Part shown: positions 26,291 to 34,840 of the stretch, in pieces
How the letters are laid out: every line of letters starts with the position of its first letter
How positions within the stretch are numbered: position 1 is the first letter of the stretch
DNA from: Falsiroseomonas sp051859025
GTDB lineage: Bacteria > Pseudomonadota > Alphaproteobacteria > Acetobacterales > Acetobacteraceae
Assembly (NCBI RefSeq): GCF_051859025.1
Contig: NZ_JBHYGL010000037.1
Location: 274,420 to 338,419, forward strand
DNA: 64,000 nucleotides
Direction of reading: 5' to 3'
Notes under the pieces: generated by a model
The model's database searches: none
What the model saw: only the letters and a program-made list of their open reading frames with translations
Told to the model about the DNA's origin: nothing
Made by a program: the position numbers and the translations under genes

Positions 26291-27538
26291 CTACGCCGCC
26301 TCCGCGATCAGGCCCTGGTCGTCCACGCCAACGACGCGCAGCCGGCGCAGTTCGCCGGCCACCCCCCGCCCTTCCGCCAGCCGCACCGGCGCGAAATGCT
26401 CGCTATGCCCGCGGCCGGAGGCCTCGAACAGCACAAGCTCCTCCGCCCCCAGCCGCCCGGCATGGAAGCGCCGCGCGGCATCGCGCCCCGCCGCTCGCAG
26501 CCGGGCCGCCCGTTCGCGCCGCAGCGGCACCGGCACCGGCGGCATCCGCGCCGCGGGGGTGCCGGGACGCTCGGAATAGGGGAAGACGTGCAGGAAGCTC
26601 AGCCCCGCTTCCTCCACCAGCGCCATCATCGCCGCGAAATGCGCCTCGGTCTCCGTCGGGAAGCCGGCGATGAGGTCCGCGCCCAGCGCGATCCCCGGCC
26701 GCAAGTCCCGCGCCCGCCGCGCCAGGGCCACCGCATCGGCGCGCGAATGCCGGCGCTTCATGCGCTTCAGGATCAGATCGTCGCCATGCTGGAGCGACAG
26801 GTGCAGATGCGGCATCAGCCGCGGTTCCTCCGCCAGCAGCCGCCACAAATCATCGTCCATTCCCGCGGGGTCGAGGGAGGACAGCCGCAGCCGCGGCAAT
26901 TCCGGCACCAGCGCCAGCAGCCGCCGTACCGCCTGGCCGAGGCTGGGCTGCCCCGGCAGGTCCGGCCCGTAGCTCGCGATATCGACGCCGGTCAGCACCA
27001 CTTCCCGGTACCCCGCCGCCACCAGCGCCCGCGCCTGGTCGACAATGACGCCGAGCGGCACGGAGCGTGACGGGCCCCGCCCCTGCGGGATGACGCAGAA
27101 GGTGCAGCGATGATCGCAGCCCTGCTGCACCTGGAGCATGGCGCGCGCCCGGCCGCTGAATTCCGTCACGAGTGGCGGCGCCACGGGCTCCGCCATCATG
27201 ATGTCGCCAACCGACGCGGCGGGGCCGGACAGCGCCGCCCAGGTTTCGGGCTTCAGCTTCTCCGCATTGCCGATCACGCGCTCCACCCCCGGCAGGGCGG
27301 CCCAGGCATCGGGGGCGATCTGCGCCGCGCAGCCCGTGACGATGATGCGCGCGCCGGGCCGTTCGCGCGCCACGCGGCGGATGGCCTGGCGCGCCTGCGC
27401 CTCGGCCTCCGCCGTCACGGCGCAGGTGTTCACCAGGACGGTGCCCTCGCCCTGCCCGGCCTGATCCGCCAGCGCCCGCATCGCCGCCGATTCATAGGTG
27501 TTGAGCCGGCAGCCGAAGGTCAGGACCTCCACGCTCAT
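26291..27538 (-). CDS. mtaB: tRNA (N6-threonylcarbamoyladenosine-37 C2)-methylthiotransferase MtaB
   Basis: This is a 415-aa radical-SAM methylthiotransferase that turns t6A37 into ms2t6A37 in tRNA. The N-terminal UPF0004 domain starts VEVLTFGCRLN with the first iron-sulfur Cys at 10. The radical-SAM triad is in QQGCDHRCTFCVIPQGRG. LTGVDIASYG and the Arg-rich C-terminal TRAM-like region follow. The start at 27538 overlaps the dapF stop by 4 bp (ATGA) and removes an improbable 29-residue extension. It sits in an operon with dapF and ftsY. Confidence 0.94.
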   Translation of the reverse strand: MSVEVLTFGCRLNTYESAAMRALADQAGQGEGTVLVNTCAVTAEAEAQARQAIRRVARERPGARIIVTGCAAQIAPDAWAALPGVERVIGNAEKLKPETWAALSGPAASVGDIMMAEPVAPPLVTEFSGRARAMLQVQQGCDHRCTFCVIPQGRGPSRSVPLGVIVDQARALVAAGYREVVLTGVDIASYGPDLPGQPSLGQAVRRLLALVPELPRLRLSSLDPAGMDDDLWRLLAEEPRLMPHLHLSLQHGDDLILKRMKRRHSRADAVALARRARDLRPGIALGADLIAGFPTETEAHFAAMMALVEEAGLSFLHVFPYSERPGTPAARMPPVPVPLRRERAARLRAAGRDAARRFHAGRLGAEELVLFEASGRGHSEHFAPVRLAEGRGVAGELRRLRVVGVDDQGLIAEAA

Positions 27539-28389
27539 CCGCGATAGGCCGCAGGGTCCAGCGTGCCGGAGAAGCTGGTGGCGACGGGGCCGGTCATCAG
27601 CACATGGCCATCGGCTTCCCGCCATTCCATCACCAGGTCGCCGCCCGGCATGGTGATGGTGGCGCGCCGTCCGACCAGGCCGCGGCGATGGGCGTTGACG
27701 ATGGTGGCGCAGGCGCCGGACCCGCAGGCCAGCGTCAGCCCCGCGCCGCGTTCCCAGATCACCAGCCGGATATGGTCCGGCGCCATGACCTGCGCGAAGC
27801 CGATATTGGCGCGGTCCGGGAAGATCGGGTGGGTTTCGAGCTTCGGCCCGATCTCCGTCACCGGAATGGCGTCGAGGTCATCGACGAAGAAGGTCGCGTG
27901 CGGATTGCCCATTGAACACGCGGCGGGGTCGCTGACCGGCCCCAGCGCCAGGGGCAGGTGGAGCGTATCGGCCTCCGCCGCCAGCGGCACTTCCCGCCAG
28001 CCGAGGCGCGCCGGCCCCATATCCGCCCGCCACAGCCCGCCCGGCAGCCGTTCCACCGGGAGTTCACCGGCGATGGTCCGCACCACCACCCGGTCCTTGC
28101 CCAGTTCATCCGCGACGAGGGAGGCGATGCAGCGCGTGGCGTTCCCGCAGGCGCCGGCTTCCGACCCATCGGGGTTGCGGATGCGCATGAAGACATCCGC
28201 GCCCTCTGAAGGCGGCTCCATGACGATGAACTGGTCGCAGCCAATGCCGAAATGCCGGTCCGCGATGCCGGCCGCCTGGCGCGGCGTCAGCCCGAGGTCA
28301 CCGGCGCGCCCATCCAGCGACTTCAATCCGCGTGAATCAATCACGACGAAGTCGTTGCCCAGGCCGTGCATCTTGCGGAAGGGGATCAT
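27535..28389 (-). CDS. dapF: Diaminopimelate epimerase
   Basis: This is a 284-aa cytoplasmic enzyme converting LL- to meso-diaminopimelate for lysine and peptidoglycan synthesis. The start matches the family N-terminus FRKMHGLGNDFVVIDSRG. The two catalytic cysteines are in EAGACGNATRC (about residues 78-88) and LACGSGACAT (about 220-229). In-frame starts at 28401 and at GTG 28416 would add 4 or 9 residues, and the latter has a G-rich upstream tract. First gene of the dapF-mtaB-ftsY operon, divergent from the substrate-binding protein gene at 28519. Confidence 0.95.
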   Translation of the reverse strand: MIPFRKMHGLGNDFVVIDSRGLKSLDGRAGDLGLTPRQAAGIADRHFGIGCDQFIVMEPPSEGADVFMRIRNPDGSEAGACGNATRCIASLVADELGKDRVVVRTIAGELPVERLPGGLWRADMGPARLGWREVPLAAEADTLHLPLALGPVSDPAACSMGNPHATFFVDDLDAIPVTEIGPKLETHPIFPDRANIGFAQVMAPDHIRLVIWERGAGLTLACGSGACATIVNAHRRGLVGRRATITMPGGDLVMEWREADGHVLMTGPVATSFSGTLDPAAYRG

Positions 28390-28518
28390 GACATCAGGCA
28401 TATAGAGCGCCACCACCCCCGTTGGAACCCGGGCAGCACGCGGTCACACGCCCGACCACGGCCCGTCATCGGCCTGTCGCCCGCGCCCCCTAGAAGCGGC
28501 GGGACGAAGGAGGCCGCC

Positions 28519-30072
28519 ATGCCCACCCGCCGTGCTGTTCTCGCCACGACCCTGGCGCTGCCCGCCCTGCTGCCCCGAATCGCCGGGGCGCAGGCGGCCG
28601 ATACCCGCCCCGTGCTGCGCGTGGCCGTCCAGGCCCTGCCGCCGACGCTGGAGCCGCTGGAGGCCATCTCCAATGTTGGCCTCCGCGTCACCGGCAATGT
28701 CTTCGACACGCTTTGGCGCCGGGATTTCGCGGCGGAGGCGCGCGATGGCGGCCAGCGCCTGGCGCCCTTCCTGGCCACCAGCCTCGAACAGCGGGACCCC
28801 CTCACCTGGGTCGCGACGCTCCGCCCCGATGCCCGCCTGCATGATGGCGGGCTGATGACCAGCGCCGACGTGCTCTCCACCTTCTCCGCGGAACGCATGT
28901 GGGGCCCCCAGGTCCAGACCTTTGAGGGCCGCGTGAATTTCGGCCACCTCGCCGGCGTCGATGCCGATGGCCCGCACCGCGTGGTGTTCCGCACCCGCAC
29001 GCCCGATGCCGTGATGCCCCAGCGCCTGGCCGCCTATGGCGGCTGGATCCACAGCGCGGCGGCCTATGCCGAGAGCGGGTTGCAGGGCCTGCGCGCGCGC
29101 CCGATCGGCACCGGCCCCTATCGCGTCGCCAGCTTCCAGCGGGACCAGCGCGTGGTGCTCGACTCCCATGATGAATACTGGGGCGGCCGCCCGCCCGCCC
29201 GCCAGGTGGTCTTCACCGTGGTGCCCGAAGCCTCCTCCCGCCTCGCCGGCCTCCGCGCGGGTGACTACGACCTCGTCACCAACCTCCTGCCCGAGCAGAT
29301 CGAGGGGCTGGACCGGAACCCGACGATCGAGGGTGTCGATGTCGCGCTCGATTTCGCCCATATCCTCTACTACGACACGCGCCGGCCCTTCCTGCGGGAT
29401 GCCCGTGTCCGCCGCGCGCTGAACCATGCCGTGGATACGGACAGCCTCGGCCGCAGCCTCTGGGGCCCGGCCTTCAAGCCGATGCGCGCCTTGCAGATCC
29501 CCGCCTTCGGGGACCTCTACGACGCCAACCGCCGCGGCTTCGCCTTCGACCCCGACCTCTCCCGCCGCCTGCTGCGCGAAGCGGGCTATCGCGGCGAGGA
29601 ACTGACCATCCGCATCGCCCCCGGCTACTACCTCCAGATGCTCCAGGCCGTGCAGGTCATCCAGCAGATGTGGCTGGCCGTCGGCGTCAACACCAAGCTG
29701 GAGACCCGGGAAAACCTCTCCCTGCTCACCCAGCCCGGCGCCGATATCCGCCCGACCTCCATCGCCTTCCGCTTCCCCGATCCGCTGGGCGGCGGCCTGG
29801 CCGTCCATCTCTCCCGCGAATACTCGCTCCAGCAGGGCGGCTTCTGGCAGCCCGTGCGGTTCAACGACATCGTCGATGCGCTGCGCGTCGCGACGGACCC
29901 CGCGGAGCGCCGGCGCCTGTTCATCGCCTTGATGGATGAGTTCGAGGCCGAGGCCCCGGCCCTCATCCTCTATCCCGTCCGCGAATACTTCGCGAAGCGG
30001 CGGTCCATCCGGTGGAGCCACCCGCCGCTGTATTTCATGGATTTCCGCGCATCCCAGCTTTCCTTCGCCTGA
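28519..30072 (+). CDS. Family 5 (peptide/nickel-type) ABC transporter substrate-binding protein
   Basis: This is a 517-aa exported receptor. The N-terminus MPTRRAVLATTLALPALLP carries a twin-Arg-like pair and a hydrophobic stretch, with cleavage after about residue 26 (AGAQA). The family landmarks are TLEPLEAISNVGLRVTGNVFDTLWR, the WVATLRPDARLHDG strand, RPIGTGPYRVASFQRDQ and VRRALNHAVD. These identify the SBP_bac_5 fold used for peptides, nickel or opines. No permease genes flank it, so it is an orphan receptor in this window. Its GAAGGAGG ribosome site supports the start. The metallophosphoesterase gene follows after 11 bp. Confidence 0.88.
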   Translation: MPTRRAVLATTLALPALLPRIAGAQAADTRPVLRVAVQALPPTLEPLEAISNVGLRVTGNVFDTLWRRDFAAEARDGGQRLAPFLATSLEQRDPLTWVATLRPDARLHDGGLMTSADVLSTFSAERMWGPQVQTFEGRVNFGHLAGVDADGPHRVVFRTRTPDAVMPQRLAAYGGWIHSAAAYAESGLQGLRARPIGTGPYRVASFQRDQRVVLDSHDEYWGGRPPARQVVFTVVPEASSRLAGLRAGDYDLVTNLLPEQIEGLDRNPTIEGVDVALDFAHILYYDTRRPFLRDARVRRALNHAVDTDSLGRSLWGPAFKPMRALQIPAFGDLYDANRRGFAFDPDLSRRLLREAGYRGEELTIRIAPGYYLQMLQAVQVIQQMWLAVGVNTKLETRENLSLLTQPGADIRPTSIAFRFPDPLGGGLAVHLSREYSLQQGGFWQPVRFNDIVDALRVATDPAERRRLFIALMDEFEAEAPALILYPVREYFAKRRSIRWSHPPLYFMDFRASQLSFA

Positions 30073-30083
30073 GGACCACCCCC

Positions 30084-30932
30084 ATGTCCAAGATCGTCTT
30101 CCTCTCCGACCTCCACCTCTCGCCCACGCATGGCTTCTTCTGGGAGAATTTCCGACTGAGCCGCGATGCCGCCGACCAGGCGGGGGCGGAGGCCGTGATC
30201 GTCAATGGCGACCTCTGCATCAACGGTCCGGACAGCGACGCGGAGATGGACTTCGCCCGTGATGCGCTGGGGAAGCTCCGCACCCCCGTCCTCGCGCTTC
30301 CCGGCAACCATGATGTCGGCGACGAACCGCCCGGCCAGGACCCCGCCCAGCTGGTGAACGAGGCGCGGATGGACCGCTGGGATGCCCGCTTCGGCACGGA
30401 CCGCTTCGCCCTGGATGCAGGCGCCTGGCGGCTGATCGGCGTGAACGCGCAGCTCTTCGGATCGGGGCTGGAGCGGGAGGCGGAGCAGTGGGATTGGCTG
30501 GAAGGGCGCCTCATCGCCTCCTCCCATCGCCGCATCGCGCTGGTGCTGCACAAGCCGCTGTTCATCGAGGATGAGGGCGAGACGGCCGAGACCGCGTCCT
30601 GCATGACGCCCGGGCCGCGCGCCGCGCTGCTGGCGCTGCTGCGCCGCCACCGCGTGGGCCTGGTCATCAGCGGGCATCTGCATGCGGAACGCGACCGGGT
30701 CGTGGGCGGCATCCGCCACCTCTGGCTGCCCGCACTCGCCTTCCTCGGCAGCGGGGACCATGGCGGTCGCCCGGCCGTCGGCGCCGTGGTGGTGGATTTC
30801 GCGGGCGCCGACGCCTCCGTCATGCCACTCGCCGTGCCCCCGCTCTCGCCGCACGACCTGGCCGCCATCAAGGGCCATGGCCGCTACCGCTTCCTGCGCG
30901 ACATGCCGGAAAGCCCGCCCCCGGCGGAGTAG
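30084..30932 (+). CDS. Metallophosphoesterase
   Basis: This is a 282-aa calcineurin-like phosphoesterase with all metal motifs: IVFLSDLHLSPTHG at the N-terminus, VNGDLCINGP, LPGNHDVGDEPP and SGHLHAERDR. It lacks a signal peptide and is probably cytoplasmic. The fold resembles Icc-type cyclic-nucleotide and phosphodiester hydrolases, but the substrate is unknown. The start follows the peptide-binding protein by 11 bp with a GAGGA site, suggesting co-transcription. Confidence 0.85.
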   Translation: MSKIVFLSDLHLSPTHGFFWENFRLSRDAADQAGAEAVIVNGDLCINGPDSDAEMDFARDALGKLRTPVLALPGNHDVGDEPPGQDPAQLVNEARMDRWDARFGTDRFALDAGAWRLIGVNAQLFGSGLEREAEQWDWLEGRLIASSHRRIALVLHKPLFIEDEGETAETASCMTPGPRAALLALLRRHRVGLVISGHLHAERDRVVGGIRHLWLPALAFLGSGDHGGRPAVGAVVVDFAGADASVMPLAVPPLSPHDLAAIKGHGRYRFLRDMPESPPPAE

Positions 30933-31059
30933 GGGATTTCCGGCACCCCACCGGGCGAGGGAAATTTTTCTGCGCGCAACGGGCATGGAAAAGATGGTAA
31001 TTCTTTCTTCGCGCCAGCTATTGCCGAACGGGAGAAGAATCATCTTCTCTGGGGTCGAA

Positions 31060-32061
31060 ATGCCGCCCCTTCAGGGAAAGTCTTCGCCCGTGACCAAGGT
31101 CCATGTCATCCACGAGAACGACGCCTGGGTGGAGCCGCTGCGCGCGGCCTTCGACGCGCTCGGCACGCCCTATGAGGAATGGTTCCTCGATACCGGCATC
31201 GTCGACCTGACGCGCCCGCCGCCCCCCGGTGTCTTCTACAACCGCATGAGCGCGTCGTCGCACACCCGCGGCCACCTCTACGCCCCGGAATATGCGGGCG
31301 CGGTGATCGAGGTGCTGGAACGCCACAACCGCCCGCTGGTGAATGGCCGGCGCGCGCTGCAGCTCGAACTCAGCAAGGTCGCGCAGTACCAGGCGCTGGC
31401 GATCCATGGCATCCCGACGCCCGCCACCATCGCCGTGGTGGGCCGCCAGAACATCCCGGAAGCCGCGGCGAAGCTCGGCTATCCCGTCATCCTGAAGCAC
31501 AACCGCGCCGGCAAGGGGCTCGGCGTGCGGCTGGTGAACAGCGAGGCCGGGTTGAAGGAAGCGCTCGCCCTGCTGGACATGACAGGCGATCCGGAAGCCC
31601 ATCCCCGCGACGGCATCTGGCTGGTCCAGCGCTACATCGAGGCGCCGGAGCCCTTCATCACCCGCGCCGAATTCGTCGGCGGCCGCTTCCTCTACGCCGT
31701 CCGCGTGGATACCAGCGAGGGCTTCGAGCTCTGCCCCGCCGATGTCTGCGCGATCGGTGAAGGCGCCGTCTGCCCGGCGGTGGCGCCCACCCACAAGTTC
31801 AGCATCATCGAGGGCTTCACCCATCCGCTGATCCACCGGATGGAGGCCTTCCTGATCGCGAATGGCATTGGCGTCGGCGCCATCGAATTCATCACGGACC
31901 GGGCCGGCCAGACCTTCGCCTATGACGTGAACACCAACACCAACTACAACGGGGACGCCGAACGCCGGACCGGGCGCATGGGCGCCCAGACCGGCATGGG
32001 CGCCATCGCCGCCCACCTCACCGCCCTGCTGCGCCGGGACGTGCTGGCCCAGGCTGCCTGA
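31060..32061 (+). CDS. RimK-type ATP-grasp ligase
   Basis: This is a protein of about 333 aa. After an N-terminal Rossmann-like region (VHVIHENDAWVEPLRAAFDA) comes an ATP-grasp domain. Its landmarks are KVAQYQALAIHGIPTP, the phosphate-binding VILKHNRAGKGLGVRLV (about 150-166), the adenine pocket WLVQRYIEAPEPFITRAEF, and the metal site YDVNTNTNYN near the end. This is the RimK/glutathione-synthetase-like layout, and the amino acid or peptide joined cannot be read off. The start is uncertain: ATG 31060 follows GGGG, while GTG 31090 follows AGGGAAAG and gives VTKVHVI directly. No partner gene indicates the product. Confidence 0.78.
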   Translation: MPPLQGKSSPVTKVHVIHENDAWVEPLRAAFDALGTPYEEWFLDTGIVDLTRPPPPGVFYNRMSASSHTRGHLYAPEYAGAVIEVLERHNRPLVNGRRALQLELSKVAQYQALAIHGIPTPATIAVVGRQNIPEAAAKLGYPVILKHNRAGKGLGVRLVNSEAGLKEALALLDMTGDPEAHPRDGIWLVQRYIEAPEPFITRAEFVGGRFLYAVRVDTSEGFELCPADVCAIGEGAVCPAVAPTHKFSIIEGFTHPLIHRMEAFLIANGIGVGAIEFITDRAGQTFAYDVNTNTNYNGDAERRTGRMGAQTGMGAIAAHLTALLRRDVLAQAA

Positions 32062-32127
32062 GAAACCGACTGCCTGAGAATACCGTGGCACGGGCGCTTG
32101 TGTTCGTGCTACGTTCCCGACATCAAG

Positions 32128-32170
32128 CACCCGCCTTGCGCCCGAATGGGCTGGGGCGGGTGTTTCGTTT
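32128..32170 (+). terminator. Intrinsic terminator after the ATP-grasp gene
   Basis: The outer stem CACCCGCC (32128-32135) pairs with GGCGGGTG (32155-32162). GCCC and GGGC pair inside, and a U-rich TTTCGTTT follows. Confidence 0.75.
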
Positions 32171-32268
32171 GGAAGTCGCCCCGCCAGCGGCGCCCCGGCA
32201 CCCCCCCGAAAACGGTGCTAAAAGGACTAAACACCTAAATCCATAGTATTTTTTAGGACCGCGACGCC

Positions 32269-32616
32269 TCAATCCTCCATCACCCCCGGCCGGCGCCTGG
32301 CCATTCGGGTATAGCCTTCCACCCCGCAGCCCCGGGCGCGGGCGAGTTCCGCCGCCGCCACCGCCGCGGAGGCATGAGGCCCCGAGATCACGAGGTAGAA
32401 CCCCTCCCGCAGCCCGACATAGGCGAGCGACGCATCCTGCTCGTTGGGGATGCCGCAGCGGGTCAGCGCCCCCTGCACCCGCCGCAAGGTCGCCTGGTCC
32501 GGCGCATCGGGGTCGAGGGAGGCGTAGATGTTGTGGGGCTGCAAGGCCTGCGGCTGGGCGGCGGCCGGGGGCGCCAGGGCCAGCAGGGCAAGGACGGGCA
32601 GAAAGCGCTTCGGCAC
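32269..32616 (-). CDS. Small secreted protein of unknown function
   Basis: This is a 115-aa protein with a signal peptide (MPKRFLPVLALLALAPPAAAQ). The mature part begins QALQPHNIYASLDPDAPDQ and contains two cysteines (TRCGIP and RGCGVEGY) that could form one disulfide. A short VGLREGFYLVISGPHASA strand-helix segment faintly resembles a SPOR-like fold, but no family is asserted. It lies 8 bp downstream of the small gene at 32625-32834 on the same strand, so the two may be co-transcribed. Confidence 0.62.
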   Translation of the reverse strand: MPKRFLPVLALLALAPPAAAQPQALQPHNIYASLDPDAPDQATLRRVQGALTRCGIPNEQDASLAYVGLREGFYLVISGPHASAAVAAAELARARGCGVEGYTRMARRRPGVMED

Positions 32617-32624
32617 CCCGCGCG

Positions 32625-32834
32625 CTACCGGTTGGCCGCCTTGTTGGAGCCCACATTCTCATGCCACTCCACCGGCAGCCCGTCCCAGCTGGTGATCTGC
32701 TTGCCCGGCCATTTCCGGCGGGTATAGACGGCGAAGCCCTCGGCGGTGGGTTCCACATAGCCGTTCTTGCCGTCATTCAGCTTGAGCTTCGCGGCCAGCG
32801 CCTCGGCCTGTTCCTGCATGTAGCTGTCGGTCAT
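32625..32834 (-). CDS. Small conserved-looking cytoplasmic protein
   Basis: This is a 69-aa protein beginning MTDSYMQEQAEALAAKLKL, with an N-terminal helix, then a strand-rich tail containing FAVYTRRKWPGKQITSWDG. The start is supported by a near-ideal GGAGGAAGGAGAG ribosome-binding tract a few bases upstream on the minus strand. It has no signal peptide or membrane segment. It is divergent from the rpmI-rplT operon, so the 228 bp between them hold promoters of both. The function is unknown. Confidence 0.65.
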   Translation of the reverse strand: MTDSYMQEQAEALAAKLKLNDGKNGYVEPTAEGFAVYTRRKWPGKQITSWDGLPVEWHENVGSNKAANR

Positions 32835-33062
32835 CGGTCTCTCCTTCCTCCCCGCCGCAGTAACGCGACCAAGTTCCGCCCCGTTCTGCCAGGGATTGCG
32901 TCGCGCCGCATCCGCCGCTAGAAGCCCGCCTCCACGCGCCAGGCCTTGTGTTGGACATGCCTGTCCGTGGATACGCGTCCCCGCCGCATGGTGCGGCCCC
33001 GAACCCCGCAAGGGATGTAGGGTGCAAGGTGGGACGTGCCCGACCCGACCAGGAGGTCCGAA

Positions 33063-33269
33063 ATGTCCAAGATGAAGACGAAGTCCAGCGTGAAGAAGCG
33101 ATTCACGCTGACGGCGACCGGCAAGGTCAAGGCGGGGGCGGGCAACAAGCGCCACATGCTCACCGCCAAGACCAACAAGATGAAGCTGCAGAATCGCGGC
33201 ACCTTCGTGCTCCGGAAGCAGGACGGCGACACTGTGAAGCAGTGGATGCCCTACGGTTCGGCACGGTAA
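33063..33269 (+). CDS. rpmI: 50S ribosomal protein L35
   Basis: This is the 68-aa bL35, very basic, beginning MSKMKTKSSVKKRFTLTATG and containing NKRHMLTAKTNK. The start follows an AGGAGGTCCGAA ribosome site. The gene is 15 bp before rplT. Unlike the common infC-rpmI-rplT order, no infC precedes it here. The 125-base leader (32938-33062) is GC-rich with a short GGACA/TGTCC inverted repeat and could hold autoregulatory structure. Confidence 0.97.
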   Translation: MSKMKTKSSVKKRFTLTATGKVKAGAGNKRHMLTAKTNKMKLQNRGTFVLRKQDGDTVKQWMPYGSAR

Positions 33270-33284
33270 GGGGAGCGCGAGAGC

Positions 33285-33650
33285 ATGGCACGTGTAAAGC
33301 GGGGCGTAACCAAGCACGCCCGTCACAAGAAGATCCTGAAGCTGGCGGAGGGCTATGTCGGCCGGTCCTCCACCGCCTATCGCCCCGCGCTTGAGCGGGT
33401 CGAGAAGGCGCTTCAGTACGCCTACCGCGACCGCCGCAACAAGAAGCGTGAATTCCGCGGCCTCTGGATCCAGCGCATCAACGCCGCGGTCCGGGAACAC
33501 GGCATCACCTATTCCCGCTTCATTGCGGGCATCAAGGCGGCGAACATCGAGATCGACCGCAAGGTGCTGGCCGCCCTCGCCTATGACGACGCCGCGGGCT
33601 TTGCCGCCATCGTCGAAAAGGCGAAGGGCGCCCTCCCCGCCCAGGTCTGA
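33285..33650 (+). CDS. rplT: 50S ribosomal protein L20
   Basis: This is the 121-aa bL20, needed early in large-subunit assembly, beginning MARVKRGVTKHARHKKILK. It contains the conserved YRDRRNKKREFRGLWIQRINAA block and SRFIAGIKAANIEIDRK. It lies 15 bp after rpmI in the same operon. A terminator-like hairpin separates it from pheS. Confidence 0.97.
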   Translation: MARVKRGVTKHARHKKILKLAEGYVGRSSTAYRPALERVEKALQYAYRDRRNKKREFRGLWIQRINAAVREHGITYSRFIAGIKAANIEIDRKVLAALAYDDAAGFAAIVEKAKGALPAQV

Positions 33651-33699
33651 GCCCTCTAGGCCTGAGCCCCTTCCGGGCAGCAGGTTTATCGAAGACAAG

Positions 33700-33733
33700 A
33701 GGGCCGCTCCCGCCAGGGGGCGGCCCTTTTCTT
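33700..33733 (+). terminator. Terminator/attenuator between rplT and pheS
   Basis: AGGGCCGC (33700-33707) pairs with GCGGCCCT (33720-33727), followed by TTTTCTT. It ends 18 bp before the pheS start. No leader peptide with Phe codons was seen, so plain termination with read-through is the simplest reading. Confidence 0.78.
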
Positions 33734-33750
33734 ATCCGGAGCCTCGGGTG

Positions 33751-34836
33751 ATGAGCGACGATCTTTCCACGCTGCGGGCCGAGACCGAGGCCGCGCTGGC
33801 CGGCGCCGCCGACCTGCGCGCGCTCGATGCCGTGCGGGTCGCGGTGCTCGGCAAGTCCGGCAGCCTCTCCGGCCTGCTCAAGGGCCTGGGCCAGGTGCCG
33901 GCGGACCAGCGGAAGGACCGCGGCGCCGCGCTGAACCGCCTGAAGAACGAGATCGAGGCGCTGCTGGAAACGCGGCGGCAACTGCTGGAGGAAGCGGCGC
34001 TCGACGCCCGCCTGAAGGCGGAGCGCATCGACGTCACGCTGCCGCCCCGCCCCTTCGCGCCTGCGACGGCGGCCGATGGCGGCATCCACCCGATCAGCCG
34101 CACGATCGAGGAACTGACCGCGATCTTCGGCGCCATGGGTTTCCGCGTCGTCGAAGGCCCGGATATCGAGAGCGACTGGCACAATTTCGGCGCGCTCAAC
34201 ATCCCGGACCACCACCCCGCGCGCCAGGACCACGATACCTTCTACATGCCGGGCACGGATGCCAACGGCCATCGCCGCGTGCTGCGCACCCAGACCAGCC
34301 CCCTCCAGATCCGCACCATGCTGGGCGAGGCCCCGCCCATCCGCATCATCGCCCCCGGCCGCACCTATCGCGCCGACCATGACGCGACGCACAGCCCCAT
34401 GTTCCACCAGGTGGAGGGGCTGGTGATCGACCGCGGCATCACGCTGGGCCACCTCAAGGGCTGCCTCATCGATTTCCTGCGCAGCTTCTTCGGAATCAGC
34501 GACCTGCCCGTGCGCTTCCGTTCCTCCTACTTCCCCTTCACCGAGCCCTCGATGGAAGTGGATATCGGCTGGAACCGGAAGACGGGCGAACTGGGCGGTG
34601 GCGGGGATTGGCTGGAGATCCTGGGCAGCGGCATGGTCCACCCGAAGGTGCTGGCCAATTGCGGGCTCGACCCGCGGGAATGGCAGGGCTTCGCCTTCGG
34701 CATGGGGATCGAGCGCATCACCATGCTGAAGCACGGCATGCCCGACCTCCGCCCCTTCTACGAAAGCGACCTTCGCTGGCTGAAGCACTACGCCGCGGAC
34801 CCGCTCGCCCCCGCCTCCCTGCACGAGGGGATCTGA
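33751..34836 (+). CDS. pheS: Phenylalanyl-tRNA synthetase alpha subunit
   Basis: This is the 361-aa catalytic subunit of the (alpha-beta)2 enzyme that charges tRNA-Phe. The N-terminal coiled-coil arm is followed by class II motif 2 in FRSSYFPFTEPSMEVDI and motif 3 in FGMGIERITML. HPARQDHDTFYM near residue 153 is the PheS signature. The ATG at 33751 is used, and a GTG directly before it would add one residue. It is 4 bp upstream of pheT, with which it forms an operon. Confidence 0.96.
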   Translation: MSDDLSTLRAETEAALAGAADLRALDAVRVAVLGKSGSLSGLLKGLGQVPADQRKDRGAALNRLKNEIEALLETRRQLLEEAALDARLKAERIDVTLPPRPFAPATAADGGIHPISRTIEELTAIFGAMGFRVVEGPDIESDWHNFGALNIPDHHPARQDHDTFYMPGTDANGHRRVLRTQTSPLQIRTMLGEAPPIRIIAPGRTYRADHDATHSPMFHQVEGLVIDRGITLGHLKGCLIDFLRSFFGISDLPVRFRSSYFPFTEPSMEVDIGWNRKTGELGGGGDWLEILGSGMVHPKVLANCGLDPREWQGFAFGMGIERITMLKHGMPDLRPFYESDLRWLKHYAADPLAPASLHEGI

Positions 34837-34840
34837 CCTC

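Noticed and set aside
32062..32170. 6S or other known small RNA after the ATP-grasp gene
   Set aside because: Only a terminator could be folded with confidence, and no recognised RNA family signature was seen.
33651..33750. T-box or Phe leader peptide controlling pheS
   Set aside because: No start codon followed by Phe codons and no T-box sequence; only a plain terminator hairpin.
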